A stretch of DNA of 52,951 bases from the NCBI GenBank assembly GCA_026399435.1, contig JAPLQX010000041.1, positions 1-52,951 of the forward strand. The letters are read 5' to 3'. The translations under genes were made by a program, and so were the position numbers. Each line of letters begins with the position of its first letter. Position 1 is the first letter of the stretch. Below the pieces are notes generated by a model, which was not told the origin of the DNA, did no database searches, and saw only the letters and a program-made list of their open reading frames with translations. Of this stretch, positions 1 through 9,592 are shown one piece after another. Source of the stretch: Rhodocyclales bacterium. Its GTDB lineage: Bacteria; Pseudomonadota; Gammaproteobacteria; Burkholderiales; Rhodocyclaceae.

Positions 1-1045
<1,045 letters not shown>

Positions 1046-1104
1046 GATTTTTCCTTTAAAAATGTTGCTCGCCGGGAATGTCCTGTAGCGAATCTCTATG
1101 CCTG

Positions 1105-1132
1105 ATATGGGGGTATTGCGGGGTGCTTCAAG
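1105..1132 (-). promoter_or_regulatory. Sigma-32 (RpoH) heat-shock promoter for dnaK
   Basis: On the minus strand CTTGAA (1132-1127) is followed after 14 bases by CCCCATAT (1112-1105), an essentially perfect RpoH -35/-10 pair. The -35 box overlaps the grpE stop codon (TGA at 1130-1128), so the promoter begins inside the upstream gene. The predicted transcript start lies about 50 bases before the dnaK ATG. It would give dnaK its own heat-shock promoter in addition to read-through from grpE. Confidence 0.8.
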
Positions 1133-1724
1133 CCTTGGCCTTCGAAACCACCACCAGCGCGGGGCGAATCACGCGTCCATGCAGGGCGTAACCCTTCTGC
1201 AGGACGCTGAGCACGGTATTGGCCTCGGTGGCGGCGTCAGGTGCATCTATCTGGCTGATGGCCTGGTGCTGGTGCGGATCGAACTTTTGGCCGAGAGGAT
1301 TGATTTCGGCCAGGCCGGATTTGTCGAAGGCTGCAATCAACTGGCGCAGCGTCAGTTCGACGCCCTCCTTGAGATGCTCGGCGCTCTGGTTGTCACTGGC
1401 CAGCGCGGCTTCGAGGCTGTCCTTGACCGCCAGCAGTTCGCCGGAGAACTTCTCGACGGCGAATTTGCCGGCCTTGCCGATATCGTCCTGCGCGCGACGA
1501 CGCACGTTCTCGGTTTCGGCCTTGGCGCGTAGCCAGGCATCGTGATGCTCGGCGGCTTTGAGTTCGGCGGCCTTGAGCAGCTCTTCGGGGCTGGGCATCA
1601 CCGTGACGTCCGGCACCGGCTCAGAAGCCGGCGCTGGTGATACGGCGGCATTGGCGGCCGGGCCGGAGTCCGGCAAGGCCTGATTGTCTGGGGTCGGGCT
1701 GGAGGTGCTTGATTTGTCCTGCAT
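1128..1724 (-). CDS. grpE: Nucleotide exchange factor GrpE
   Basis: Releases ADP from DnaK and so resets the chaperone cycle. The 198-residue protein has a polar, disordered N terminus (about 1-45), a long helical region with many Glu/Lys/Ala residues, and the typical C-terminal beta domain ending near [18 protein letters not shown]. An upstream in-frame ATG at 1754 exists, but it falls inside the predicted -10 element of the grpE promoter, whereas the ATG at 1724 has GGAG eight bases upstream; I therefore use 1724. dnaK follows on the same strand. Identification is firm. Confidence 0.95.
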   Translation of the reverse strand: MQDKSSTSSPTPDNQALPDSGPAANAAVSPAPASEPVPDVTVMPSPEELLKAAELKAAEHHDAWLRAKAETENVRRRAQDDIGKAGKFAVEKFSGELLAVKDSLEAALASDNQSAEHLKEGVELTLRQLIAAFDKSGLAEINPLGQKFDPHQHQAISQIDAPDAATEANTVLSVLQKGYALHGRVIRPALVVVSKAKA

Positions 1725-1752
1725 GGGTCGGGCTCCGGAAGAAACCCGACGC

Positions 1753-1780
1753 ATATGAGGGTGAATCCGGCGGCTTCAAG
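1753..1780 (-). promoter_or_regulatory. Sigma-32 (RpoH) promoter for grpE
   Basis: CTTGAA (1780-1775) and CCTCATAT (1760-1753) are separated by 14 bases on the minus strand, the same spacing as in the dnaK promoter and one mismatch from the CCCCATAT consensus. Transcription would start about 20-25 bases before the grpE ATG at 1724, which excludes the longer start at 1754. Confidence 0.75.
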
Positions 1781-1816
1781 CCCGCCCGGAACAATTATTT
1801 GCACTCTTGGGAAAGC

Positions 1817-2251
1817 TTACTTCTGGCTGCGAACCCAGCGGATCAGGCTGGCGGCATCCATCGCGCCGGCCTGACGTGCGACTTCGCGGCCATTGCGGAA
1901 CAGGGCCAAGGTCGGGATCGAGCGAATGCCGAAGCGTGCCGCGAGCTGTTGTTCTTCCTCGGTGTTCACTTTCGCCAGACGGAATCCCGGCTCGAGTTGC
2001 TTCGCCGCCTGCGCGAAGGCTGGCGCCATGGTGCGACAGGGGCCGCACCATGGCGCCCAGAAGTCGACCAGTAGCGGTATATCAGAACGTCCGGCGTGGG
2101 TATCGAAATTCGCCGCCCCGAGTTCCACCGGCTCGCCGCTGAACAGGCGGGCCTTGCACTTGCCGCAGGTGCCGACGTCGTCGAGGCGCTCGGCGGGAAC
2201 GCGATTGGCCGCGTGGCAGTGGGGGCAAACGACGATCAGGGGCTCGGACAT
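1817..2251 (-). CDS. trxC: Thioredoxin 2 (zinc-ribbon thioredoxin TrxC)
   Basis: Cytosolic disulfide reductase. The 144-residue protein has an N-terminal zinc ribbon with CPHC (residues 9-12) and CGKC (29-32) followed by a thioredoxin fold with the active site WCGPC (68-72) and the conserved cis-proline in SIPTL. This layout separates Trx2 from the shorter Trx1. The longer frame would begin at a TTG at 2263; the ATG at 2251 has GGAG six bases upstream and is preferred. It lies between hemH and grpE on the same strand and carries its own sigma-32-like promoter, suggesting heat-shock control. Confidence 0.95.
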   Translation of the reverse strand: MSEPLIVVCPHCHAANRVPAERLDDVGTCGKCKARLFSGEPVELGAANFDTHAGRSDIPLLVDFWAPWCGPCRTMAPAFAQAAKQLEPGFRLAKVNTEEEQQLAARFGIRSIPTLALFRNGREVARQAGAMDAASLIRWVRSQK

Positions 2252-2281
2252 GATGCGCTCCAAATATCAGGTTCTACTGAT

Positions 2282-2307
2282 ATATGGGTGTTGCGTCCGA
2301 CTTCAAG
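2282..2307 (-). promoter_or_regulatory. Sigma-32-like promoter for trxC
   Basis: CTTGAA (2307-2302) is followed after 12 bases by ACCCATAT (2289-2282), seven of eight bases matching the RpoH -10 consensus CCCCATAT. It lies just after the hemH stop and about 30 bases before the trxC ATG. A 7-bp inverted repeat, ATATCAG/CTGATAT with a 6-base loop (2264-2283), overlaps the start-site region and could form a hairpin at the 5' end of the mRNA. The spacer is shorter than in the two neighbouring heat-shock promoters, so confidence is lower. Confidence 0.55.
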
Positions 2308-2314
2308 CGAACGC

Positions 2315-3400
2315 TCAGGTCTTTGCGCCCAATGCCTTGGCGCGCGTCGCCGCTGCCGTATCGGATTGAGCCGAAACCGGCCAGCCGGAAAGATGCGTCG
2401 AAACCAGATCGCGCAGCGCCGCGATCCAGTCGGGTCGTTCGTTCACGCAGGGGATGTAATGGAATTCCTTGCCGCCGGACGACAAAAACGCCGCCTTGCA
2501 TTCCATCGCGATTTCTTCCAGCGTTTCGAGGCAATCGGCAACGAAACCGGGGCAGATGACATCGACCCGCGCCACGCCTTGCCGCGCTAGCGTTTCCAGC
2601 GTCGGCTGAGTATAGGGTTGCAGCCATTCGGCCTTGCCGAAGCGCGACTGGAAGGTGATCAGATAGTGGTCCGGATCGAGCTGCAGGGCCTCCGCCAGCA
2701 GACGTCCGGTTTTCTGGCACTCGCAATAATAGGGATCGCCCAGATCGAGCGAGCGGCGCGGCAGGCCGTGAAAACTCATCACCAGTCGGTCGGGCCGGCC
2801 ATTGGACTGCCAGTGTTCCCTGACGCTGGCGGCCAGGGCGGCGATGTAACCGGGGTGGTCGTGAAAGTGTTTGATGAAGCGCAGCTCCGGCGGGTTGCGG
2901 CTGCGCTTGATCCAGTCGGCCACGTCATCCATCACGCTGGCGGTGGCGCTGGCCGCATATTGCGGGTAGAGCGGCACGACCAGCACGCGTTCGACGCCGT
3001 CGCGCTTGAACTGGTCGAGGGCGCTGCCGATCGAGGGCTGGCCGTAGCGCATGGCCGACGCCACCGCGACTTCCGGGTTGCCGGCTTCCCCCAGCCAGCC
3101 TTTGAGCAGCCGGGCCTGACGCTCGGTATGGACCTTCAGCGGCGAACCGTCCAGCATCCATATTTGTGCGTACTTGGCCGCCGACTTGGCCGGACGCAGG
3201 TTGAGGATGATGCCGTTGAGGATCAGCCACCAGACCGGGCGCGGGATTTCGACGACGCGCGGATCCCAGAGAAACTGCTTGAGATAGGGGCGCAGTGCCG
3301 CCGCCGTGGGCGCCTCCGGGGTGCCGAGGTTCACCAGCAGGACGGCGGTGCGGCGCTGCGCGCCGTGCTGTGGCGCGGGTTCCGGAGCGTAGCGGGGCAT
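2315..3400 (-). CDS. hemH: Ferrochelatase
   Basis: Inserts Fe2+ into protoporphyrin IX, the last step of protoheme synthesis. The 361-residue protein shows the N-terminal [13 protein letters not shown] segment, the metal-site histidine in MSFHGLP (about His211), and the C-terminal [15 protein letters not shown] motif with the catalytic glutamate near 292. The ATG overlaps the hrcA stop by one base (TGATG), so the two genes are translationally coupled. Length and motifs are standard for a proteobacterial soluble or peripheral ferrochelatase. Confidence 0.97.
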   Translation of the reverse strand: MPRYAPEPAPQHGAQRRTAVLLVNLGTPEAPTAAALRPYLKQFLWDPRVVEIPRPVWWLILNGIILNLRPAKSAAKYAQIWMLDGSPLKVHTERQARLLKGWLGEAGNPEVAVASAMRYGQPSIGSALDQFKRDGVERVLVVPLYPQYAASATASVMDDVADWIKRSRNPPELRFIKHFHDHPGYIAALAASVREHWQSNGRPDRLVMSFHGLPRRSLDLGDPYYCECQKTGRLLAEALQLDPDHYLITFQSRFGKAEWLQPYTQPTLETLARQGVARVDVICPGFVADCLETLEEIAMECKAAFLSSGGKEFHYIPCVNERPDWIAALRDLVSTHLSGWPVSAQSDTAAATRAKALGAKT

Positions 3401-4419
3401 CAGGGTGTCGAGAGCGCTGACGAAAGCAGCTTGGCGGTGATATCGACGATGGGAATCACGCGCTCGTAGGCCATGCGCGTCGGGCCGATGACGCCAATGG
3501 TGCCGACGATCTGGCCGTCGACTTCATAGGGCGCGGCGACCACGCTGCATTCGTCCAGCGGCGCGATGCCGGATTCTCCGCCGATGAAGACCTGCACTCC
3601 TTCGGCGCGGCTGGAGAGTTCCAGCAACTGGGCGAGGCCGGTGCGTTGTTCGAACAAGTCGAACAGGCGTCGCAGGCGCGTCATGTTGGACGAGAGGTCC
3701 TCGACGCCGAGCAGGTTCTTTTCGCCGCTGATGACGTATTGGGTCGAGGTGTCGGCAATGGCCTGGTTGCTGGCGTCCAGTGCCGCGGTCATCAGTTGCG
3801 ACATGTCGGCGCGCAACTGGCGCAGTTCTTCCACCACGCGCGCGCGCACCTGATCGAAATCGAGGCCGAGGCAGTTCTGGTTCAGGTAGTTGGCCGCCTC
3901 GATCAGCTCGGACGGGCTGTAATTGCGCTGGGTGAACAGGATGCGGTTCTGCACGTCGCCGTCGGCGGTGACGATGATCAGCAGGACGCGCTTGTCCGAC
4001 AGGCTGAGGAACTCGATCTGGCGGATGCGCGGCTGCTGGCGGCGCGGCGCCACGACCACGCCGGCGAAGGCGGTGAGCTGCGACAGCAGTTGCGACGCAT
4101 GGCTGATCACCAGCTGCGGCTGATCGGGCTGGATGGCTTCCTGAATTTCCGACAGTTCGCTGCCTTGCAGGGGCTTCACCGTCAGCAGGGAATCGACGAA
4201 CAGCCGGTAGCCCAAGGGCGTCGGCACGCGTCCGGCCGAGGTGTGGGGGCTGGCGATGAAGCCCATTTCTTCGAGATCCGACATGACATTGCGGATCGTC
4301 GCCGGAGAGAGTTCCAGGCCCGAGTATTTCGAGAGCGTGCGCGACCCCACCGGCTGGCCTTCGGCGATATAGCGTTCGATCAGGGTTTTCAGCAGGGTTT
4401 GCGCGCGATAGTCGAGCAT
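3400..4419 (-). CDS. hrcA: Heat-inducible transcription repressor HrcA
   Basis: DNA-binding repressor that in other bacteria binds CIRCE operators upstream of groESL and dnaK operons. The 339-residue protein has an N-terminal winged-helix region ([21 protein letters not shown], then [18 protein letters not shown]) and the C-terminal domain with GIIGPTRM-like residues ([19 protein letters not shown]). I find no complete CIRCE site in this window, so its targets probably lie elsewhere. It is divergent from nadK with 63 bases between the starts, and its stop overlaps the hemH start. Confidence 0.96.
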   Translation of the reverse strand: MLDYRAQTLLKTLIERYIAEGQPVGSRTLSKYSGLELSPATIRNVMSDLEEMGFIASPHTSAGRVPTPLGYRLFVDSLLTVKPLQGSELSEIQEAIQPDQPQLVISHASQLLSQLTAFAGVVVAPRRQQPRIRQIEFLSLSDKRVLLIIVTADGDVQNRILFTQRNYSPSELIEAANYLNQNCLGLDFDQVRARVVEELRQLRADMSQLMTAALDASNQAIADTSTQYVISGEKNLLGVEDLSSNMTRLRRLFDLFEQRTGLAQLLELSSRAEGVQVFIGGESGIAPLDECSVVAAPYEVDGQIVGTIGVIGPTRMAYERVIPIVDITAKLLSSALSTP

Positions 4420-4482
4420 GGCTTGATTTTAGAGCCAAATCCATCAAAAAATGCCGGCGCCAATTGTGGTTTAATCGGCCGC

Positions 4483-5373
4483 ATGAACGTCGCCGCATCC
4501 AATGCCTTTCGCACCATCGCCCTGATCGGCAAATACCAGAGCCGGGAAATCGCCGAGTCTTTGTTGTCGCTTGCCGCGTTTCTGAGCGGACGCGGCGTCG
4601 AGGTGCTGCTGGAAGAAGCTACCGCGGCGGCGGTGGGCGCCAACGGCTACGCGGTGGCCGGTTACGAGACGATCGGCGAACGCGCCGATGTTGCCGTGAT
4701 TCTTGGCGGCGACGGCACCATGCTCAATGCGGCGCGGCACCTGGCCCGGTTCGAGGTGCCGCTGGTCGGCATCAATCAGGGGCGGCTCGGCTTCATGACC
4801 GACATTGCCCTTGGCGCCATGACCGAGAGCATTACGGCGATGCTCGAGGGAAAGTTTCTCCGCGAGCAGCGCTTCCTGCTCCATGCCGAAGTGTTGCGCG
4901 ACGGCGAGCCGACTTTTCAGACGCTGGCGCTCAATGACGTGGTGGTCAACAAGGGCGACATCGGCCGCATGATCGAGCTCGAAGTGAAGGTCGATGGCGA
5001 GTTGATCCACGTCCTGCGCGCCGACGGCCTGATCGTGGCCACGCCCACCGGGTCCACCGCCTATGCGCTTTCCGCCAACGGCCCGATTCTGCATCCGTCG
5101 GTGCCCGGTATCGCCATCGTTCCGCTATGCCCGCACGCACTCTCGAACCGGCCGATCACGGTCAGCGACAGCTGCACGATCGATGTCGCCCTGCTGCCAC
5201 CTCATGACGCCCGTGTGCACTTCGACGGCCAGACGCGCTTTGACGCTCGCGCCGGCGATGTGGTGCGCATCGAGCGTTCGCGCCACCACATTACCCTGCT
5301 GCATCCGCCGGGCTACAGCTATTTCGCCATGCTGCGGGAAAAGCTGCATTGGAGTTCCACTCCCCGCCATTAA
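4483..5373 (+). CDS. nadK: NAD+ kinase
   Basis: Phosphorylates NAD+ to NADP+ with ATP or polyphosphate. The 296-residue protein contains the diagnostic GGDGTML (near residue 78), the NDVVVNKG segment, and [21 protein letters not shown] of the inorganic-polyphosphate/ATP NAD kinase family. The frame is open far upstream, but the ATG at 4483 gives the family-typical N terminus (TIALIGKYQ...). recN begins three bases after its stop, a conserved nadK-recN pair. Confidence 0.96.
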   Translation: MNVAASNAFRTIALIGKYQSREIAESLLSLAAFLSGRGVEVLLEEATAAAVGANGYAVAGYETIGERADVAVILGGDGTMLNAARHLARFEVPLVGINQGRLGFMTDIALGAMTESITAMLEGKFLREQRFLLHAEVLRDGEPTFQTLALNDVVVNKGDIGRMIELEVKVDGELIHVLRADGLIVATPTGSTAYALSANGPILHPSVPGIAIVPLCPHALSNRPITVSDSCTIDVALLPPHDARVHFDGQTRFDARAGDVVRIERSRHHITLLHPPGYSYFAMLREKLHWSSTPRH

Positions 5374-5376
5374 CAC

Positions 5377-7029
5377 ATGCTGCTGCGTCTGATCATCCGC
5401 GATTTTGTCATTGTTGACCGGCTCGAACTCGAGTTCGGCGCCGGTTTTGGTGCCCTGACCGGCGAGACCGGCGCCGGCAAGTCGATCCTTGTCGATGCGC
5501 TGTCGCTGGCCCTGGGCGAGCGCGCGGATGCCACCGTGGTGCGCAACGGCACCGAGCGGGCCGAGATTTCGGCCGAGTTCGATGTCGCGCCCGGCAGCGC
5601 ACTCGAAGCCTGGCTGCAGGCCAACGACTACGACACCGATGCCTGCCTGCTGCGGCGCGTGATCGACGCCGCCGGGCGTTCCCGCGGCTACGTCAACGGC
5701 GCCGCGGCAACGCTCGGACAACTGCGCGAAGTGGCCGACTTCCTGGCCGACATTCACGGCCAGAACGCCCATCATTCGCTGTTGCGCAGCGACGCTCAGC
5801 GCGACTTGCTCGACACCCATGCCGGAGCGCAGGCGCTTGCCCGCGACGTCGCCGCCGCTTACGGCGCGTGGCGTGCGGCACGCGAGGCGCGGCAGGCGGC
5901 CGAGAAGGATGTCGAAGCCACGGTGCGCGAGCGCGAGCTGCTCGAGTGGCAGGTGAAGGAGCTGGTCGCCCTCGGATTCGATGCGGCCGAATGGCAGGAA
6001 ACGGAACAGGAGCAGCGCCGGCTGGGCAATGCCAATGCTTTGCTGGAAGGTGCCAGCGCCGCTCTGGCCGCGCTGGAAGAGGGCGAGGCCGCAAGCCTGC
6101 CACTGCTCCAGCATGCCGGGGCCAGGCTGACGGAATTGACCGGCTTCGATCCGGCATTGGGCGACGCAGCCCAACTGTTCGAGACGGCGCTGATCCAGCT
6201 CGAAGAGTCGGCGCTGGCGCTACGGCGCTATCAGGACCGCCTGGAGCTGGACCCCGCGCGGCTGAACGAACTCGACAGCCGCATCGATGCCGTGACGCAG
6301 ATGGCGCGCAAGCATCGCGTCGCGCCCGAGGAATTGCCCGATCTGCTGCAGGGCCTGCAGGCCCGCCTGGCCGAGCTCACGCTGCGTGCCGACCCGGCCG
6401 CGCTGGCCGAGCGGGAAGCCATGGCGGAAGCGGCTTTTCGTCAGGTGGCGAAGCAACTCTCGGCCTTGCGCACGAAGACTGCCAAGGCCTTGTCCAAGGC
6501 CGTGACCGCCGGCATGCAGGAATTGGCGATGGCCGGCGGACGATTCGAAATTGCCCTGGAGTCTTTGCCTGAAGGCGCCTCCAGCGGACTGGAGAGTGTC
6601 GAATTCCTGGTCTCGGCCAATGCCGGCCAGCCCTTGCGCGCGCTGGCCAAGGTGGCCTCCGGGGGCGAGTTGTCGCGCATCGGCCTTGCCCTGCAGGTCA
6701 TCGCCAGCCAGGCCAATCCCGCTGGCACGCTGATCTTCGACGAAGTGGATGTCGGCATCGGCGGTCGCGTCGCCGAAATTGTCGGCCGCATGCTGCGCGA
6801 ACTGGGCAAGAGCCGACAGGTGCTGTGCGTGACCCATCTGCCGCAGGTGGCGGCGCAGGCCGACTGGCAATGGTCGATCGCCAAGCAAACGCGCGACGGC
6901 GCGACGACATCTTCGGTGAATGTACTGGATTCCGAAGCCCGGGTCGGCGAGATCGCGCGCATGCTGGGTGGCGAGAAAATTACCGAAACCACGCGCCGCC
7001 ACGCGGCGGAAATGCTCGGCCTAAGCTAA
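5377..7029 (+). CDS. recN: DNA repair protein RecN
   Basis: SMC-like ATPase that acts in recombinational repair of double-strand breaks. The 550-residue protein has Walker A GETGAGKS at about residues 29-36, a central coiled-coil region rich in Ala/Glu/Leu/Arg, the ABC signature ASGGELSRIGLA, Walker B LIFDEVDVGIGG and the CVTHLPQVAAQAD histidine loop. It starts three bases after nadK, leaving no room for its own promoter, and I see no LexA-type SOS box immediately upstream. Its stop overlaps the convergent transporter gene by nine bases. Confidence 0.97.
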   Translation: MLLRLIIRDFVIVDRLELEFGAGFGALTGETGAGKSILVDALSLALGERADATVVRNGTERAEISAEFDVAPGSALEAWLQANDYDTDACLLRRVIDAAGRSRGYVNGAAATLGQLREVADFLADIHGQNAHHSLLRSDAQRDLLDTHAGAQALARDVAAAYGAWRAAREARQAAEKDVEATVRERELLEWQVKELVALGFDAAEWQETEQEQRRLGNANALLEGASAALAALEEGEAASLPLLQHAGARLTELTGFDPALGDAAQLFETALIQLEESALALRRYQDRLELDPARLNELDSRIDAVTQMARKHRVAPEELPDLLQGLQARLAELTLRADPAALAEREAMAEAAFRQVAKQLSALRTKTAKALSKAVTAGMQELAMAGGRFEIALESLPEGASSGLESVEFLVSANAGQPLRALAKVASGGELSRIGLALQVIASQANPAGTLIFDEVDVGIGGRVAEIVGRMLRELGKSRQVLCVTHLPQVAAQADWQWSIAKQTRDGATTSSVNVLDSEARVGEIARMLGGEKITETTRRHAAEMLGLS

Positions 7030-7590
7030 GCCGGGTGCGCCGAGCATCGTCACCACACCAGTGGCGATGAATACCCCGGCAGCGATCCAGCGAATCAGAT
7101 TTAGCGGCAGGCGTTTGGCCAGTTTCTCGCCGACAATGACCGCCGGAACGTTGGCCAGCATCATGCCCAGCGTGGTGCCCATCACTACTGCAATCAATGC
7201 GCCCTGAAACTGAGCCGCCAGCGCCACCGTGGCGAACTGCGTCTTGTCACCCATTTCGGCAATGAAGAAGGCGATGATGGTGGTGACAAAGGCGCCGGCA
7301 GGATGAATCTTCGGGTCTTCATCGAGCGAATCCGGGTGCAGGGCCCAGAGACCGAAGACGATGAAGACCGTACCGGTGATCCAGGGCAGCCATTGCGGCG
7401 CGATCAGTTGCGCCAGCCAGACGCCGACGGAGCCGGCCAGGGCGTGATTGAGCAGGGTGGCGACAAAGATGCCGGCAATGATCGGCAGGGGTTTGCGCAG
7501 CCGGGCAGCGAGAACGAAAGACAGCAACTGGGTCTTGTCGCCGATCTCGGCGATGGCGACCAGAGTGGCCGAGGTGAGAAACGCTTCCAA
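7021..7590 (-). CDS. TMEM165/GDT1 (UPF0016) family cation transporter, probable Mn2+ exporter
   Basis: Inner-membrane protein of 189 residues with about six hydrophobic helices. It carries the two family signatures E-x-G-D-K-[TS]: AEIGDKTQ near residue 14 and AEMGDKTQ near residue 110, in an internal two-fold repeat. Bacterial relatives (MneA of Vibrio and others) export manganese; eukaryotic ones move Mn2+ or Ca2+. It begins nine bases after the fur stop on the same strand, so it is almost certainly co-transcribed with fur. I see no yybP-ykoY riboswitch in front of it. The substrate is inferred. Confidence 0.85.
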   Translation of the reverse strand: MEAFLTSATLVAIAEIGDKTQLLSFVLAARLRKPLPIIAGIFVATLLNHALAGSVGVWLAQLIAPQWLPWITGTVFIVFGLWALHPDSLDEDPKIHPAGAFVTTIIAFFIAEMGDKTQFATVALAAQFQGALIAVVMGTTLGMMLANVPAVIVGEKLAKRLPLNLIRWIAAGVFIATGVVTMLGAPGLA

Positions 7591-7599
7591 GCTGCAGCG

Positions 7600-8046
7600 T
7601 CAGGCCGAAGCCTTGCGGTGCGGGCAGTTCGTCTTGTGGCACTCGACGTAGAGATAGAGGGCGTGCTCGCGAACCGTGAAGCCGCGTTCTTCCGCGATCT
7701 TGATCTGGCGCTTTTCGATCGCGGCGTCGAAGAATTCTTCCACCCGGCCGCATTCCACGCAGACCAGATGGTCGTGGTGCTGCCCTTCGTTCAGTTCGAA
7801 TATCGCCTTGCCGGATTCGAAGTGATGACGTTGCAGCAAGCCGGCCTGTTCGAACTGTGTCAGCACGCGATAGACGGTGGCCAGGCCGATGTCCATGCCG
7901 TCGGCCAGCAGGTGGCGATAGACATCTTCTGCCGTGACATGGCGCGGCGAGCCCTCAGCCTGCAGCTTGTGGAAGAGGTCGAGAATCTTCAGGCGCGGAT
8001 AGGTTGCCTTGAGGCCGATGCTCTTTAAGTCGTCGGGATGGGTCAT
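7600..8046 (-). CDS. fur: Ferric uptake regulator Fur
   Basis: Iron-responsive repressor. The 148-residue protein has an N-terminal winged helix ([31 protein letters not shown]) and a metal-binding C-terminal domain with [13 protein letters not shown] and the CHKTNCPH tail. The frame is open for more than 1.5 kb upstream, but [20 protein letters not shown] is the family start. A perfect 6-bp stem with a 4-base loop (8059-8074) lies just before the ATG, in the predicted leader, and could limit access to a weak ribosome site. It is divergent from bamE and leads into the cation transporter gene. Confidence 0.97.
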   Translation of the reverse strand: MTHPDDLKSIGLKATYPRLKILDLFHKLQAEGSPRHVTAEDVYRHLLADGMDIGLATVYRVLTQFEQAGLLQRHHFESGKAIFELNEGQHHDHLVCVECGRVEEFFDAAIEKRQIKIAEERGFTVREHALYLYVECHKTNCPHRKASA

Positions 8047-8121
8047 GGAGCGGTATGCGCGGCCTCTTGGCCGCTCGGGAACGTGCAGTGGAGGGTGGCA
8101 GCTATGATATAGTTTTCGCGC

Positions 8122-8145
8122 CCCGATTGGGATAATGCAATCGGG
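8122..8145. repeat. Perfect 8-bp inverted repeat between fur and bamE
   Basis: CCCGATTG (8122-8129) and CAATCGGG (8138-8145) flank an 8-base centre that contains GATAATG. It sits in the divergent fur/bamE intergenic region, 64 bases before the bamE ATG. It may be an operator or a hairpin at the 5' end of a transcript. GATAATG also resembles a Fur half-site and a -10 box, but there is no full Fur box and no convincing -35 at the right distance. Confidence 0.45.
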
Positions 8146-8208
8146 AAGAGACGAGGCGTGCCAGAATACGGCAGCCCTGACCCGATAGTGGTTTTCCGGA
8201 ATTTCCCG

Positions 8209-8631
8209 ATGAAGCGAATCCTGTTGCTCCTGCCTTTTCTGGCAGCCTGTTCCAATACACCGCAGATCACCAACTATCTCTCGCCCTACCGCATCGACGT
8301 GCGCCAGGGCAATCTGGTGACGCAGGAAATGGTGGCGCAGCTGAAGCCCGGCCTGACCCGCGACCAGGTGCGATTCATTCTCGGCTCGCCGCTGGTGGCA
8401 GACATGTTCCACGTCGATCGCTGGGACTATGTGTATCGGTTCCAACCGGGACATGGCGAGGCTCAACAACGCAATCTTACGGTGTTCTTCCAGGACAACA
8501 AGCTGACCCGCGTCGCCGGCGATGTGGTGGCCGAAGACGGTTCCAGAACCGAGGCGCCCAGGCCTGCCGCACAGGTCATCGAGATCCCTGCTCCGGCAGC
8601 CAGCGGCGCCGACAGCCAAGAGAAGAAGTAG
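8209..8631 (+). CDS. bamE: Outer-membrane assembly lipoprotein BamE (SmpA/OmlA)
   Basis: Small lipoprotein of the BAM complex, which inserts beta-barrel proteins into the outer membrane. The 140-residue precursor begins [16 protein letters not shown], a signal peptide with lipobox LAAC and lipidated Cys14. The body shows the SmpA/OmlA signature: [29 protein letters not shown] and WDYVYRF. An in-frame upstream start would destroy the signal peptide, so ATG 8209 is used. The tail is Ala/Pro-rich. fur is divergent; dapB follows after three bases. Confidence 0.95.
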   Translation: MKRILLLLPFLAACSNTPQITNYLSPYRIDVRQGNLVTQEMVAQLKPGLTRDQVRFILGSPLVADMFHVDRWDYVYRFQPGHGEAQQRNLTVFFQDNKLTRVAGDVVAEDGSRTEAPRPAAQVIEIPAPAASGADSQEKK

Positions 8632-8634
8632 GGC

Positions 8635-9441
8635 ATGGAAAAAATCCGTTACGCCATTGCCGGCAGTTCGGGCCGCATGGGCCGCACGCTGATCGAGGCC
8701 GTGCAACAGGATCCAGGCGCCATCCTTGCCGCGGCGCTCGAACACGCCAGCAGTCCGTTTCTCGGCAAGGATGCCGGCGAATTGTTCGGCGCCCCCTGCG
8801 GTGTCAGGATCGGCGCCGATCTCGATGCCGCTCTGGCGGTTTCCGACTGCCTGATCGACTTCACGCGGCCCGAGGGCACGTTGCAGCATCTGGAGGCCTG
8901 CCGACGCCACAAGGTCAGTCTGGTCATCGGCACGACCGGATTTTCCGAACTTGGCAAGCGCGCCATTGAAGAGGCGGCGCGCGAGATTCCCGTGGTCTTC
9001 GCACCGAACATGGCGGTCGGCGTCAATGCGGTGTTCCGCGTGCTCGACCTTGCGGCGCGCATCCTCAACGAAGGCTACGACGTTGAAGTCATCGAGGCGC
9101 ATCACCGGCACAAGGTCGACGCCCCTTCCGGTACTGCCTTGCGCATGGGTGAAGTAGTGGCGGCTGCTCTCGGTCGCGACTTGTCCGAGTGCGCCGTCTA
9201 TGGGCGTGAAGGTCATACCGGCGAGCGGCCGGCAACGCAGATCGGCTTTTCGACCATCCGCGGCGGCGACATCGTCGGCGACCATACGGTGCTGTTTGCC
9301 GGCGCCGGCGAGCGCATCGAGATCACCCACAAGTCTGCCAGCCGCATGCCCTATGCGCTGGGCGCGCTGCGCGCCGGGCGCTTCATGCACGGCCGCAAGC
9401 ACGGCCTGTTCGACATGCAGGACGTGCTGGGCCTGAAGTAG
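8635..9441 (+). CDS. dapB: 4-hydroxy-tetrahydrodipicolinate reductase DapB
   Basis: NAD(P)H-dependent step of lysine and diaminopimelate synthesis. The 268-residue protein starts with the Rossmann motif AGSSGRMGR, has GTTGFS near residue 100, and contains the signature [18 protein letters not shown] with the catalytic His/Lys pair. Length is normal. It starts three bases after bamE and is probably co-transcribed with it; a separate strong promoter for carAB follows its stop. Confidence 0.97.
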   Translation: MEKIRYAIAGSSGRMGRTLIEAVQQDPGAILAAALEHASSPFLGKDAGELFGAPCGVRIGADLDAALAVSDCLIDFTRPEGTLQHLEACRRHKVSLVIGTTGFSELGKRAIEEAAREIPVVFAPNMAVGVNAVFRVLDLAARILNEGYDVEVIEAHHRHKVDAPSGTALRMGEVVAAALGRDLSECAVYGREGHTGERPATQIGFSTIRGGDIVGDHTVLFAGAGERIEITHKSASRMPYALGALRAGRFMHGRKHGLFDMQDVLGLK

Positions 9442-9483
9442 CAGAGGAGTTCGCCGGCGGCGACTTCCGCGGGTCGCGCGGGT

Positions 9484-9512
9484 TTGCGATAGGCGGTCTG
9501 ACAAGCTATAAT
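9484..9512 (+). promoter_or_regulatory. Sigma-70 promoter for carAB
   Basis: TTGCGA (9484-9489), a 17-base spacer and a perfect TATAAT (9507-9512). It lies in the 151-base dapB-carA gap, with the predicted start site about 75 bases before the carA GTG. I see no clear attenuator or ARG/PUR operator in the leader. Confidence 0.75.
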
Positions 9513-9592
9513 TCAAAGGTTTGCCGGACGCTTTGTGAATCAAGCGGTGTCCGGTTCCGATTGCCGAATTGTCTTGTTCCGGGAGTTCCATC

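Noticed and set aside
1798..1806. TTTGCACTC, resembling half of a CIRCE operator
   Set aside because: The second half, GAGTGCTAA after nine bases, is absent; a half-site alone is expected by chance.
5340..5377. LexA (SOS) box before recN
   Set aside because: No CTGTN8ACAG-like sequence was seen in the short nadK-recN junction.
7591..7599. yybP-ykoY manganese riboswitch for the GDT1-type gene
   Set aside because: Only nine bases separate it from fur; no room for an aptamer.
8047..9591. N-terminal extension of the fur frame by more than 500 codons
   Set aside because: Antisense of bamE and dapB; the Fur family start at 8046 is clear.
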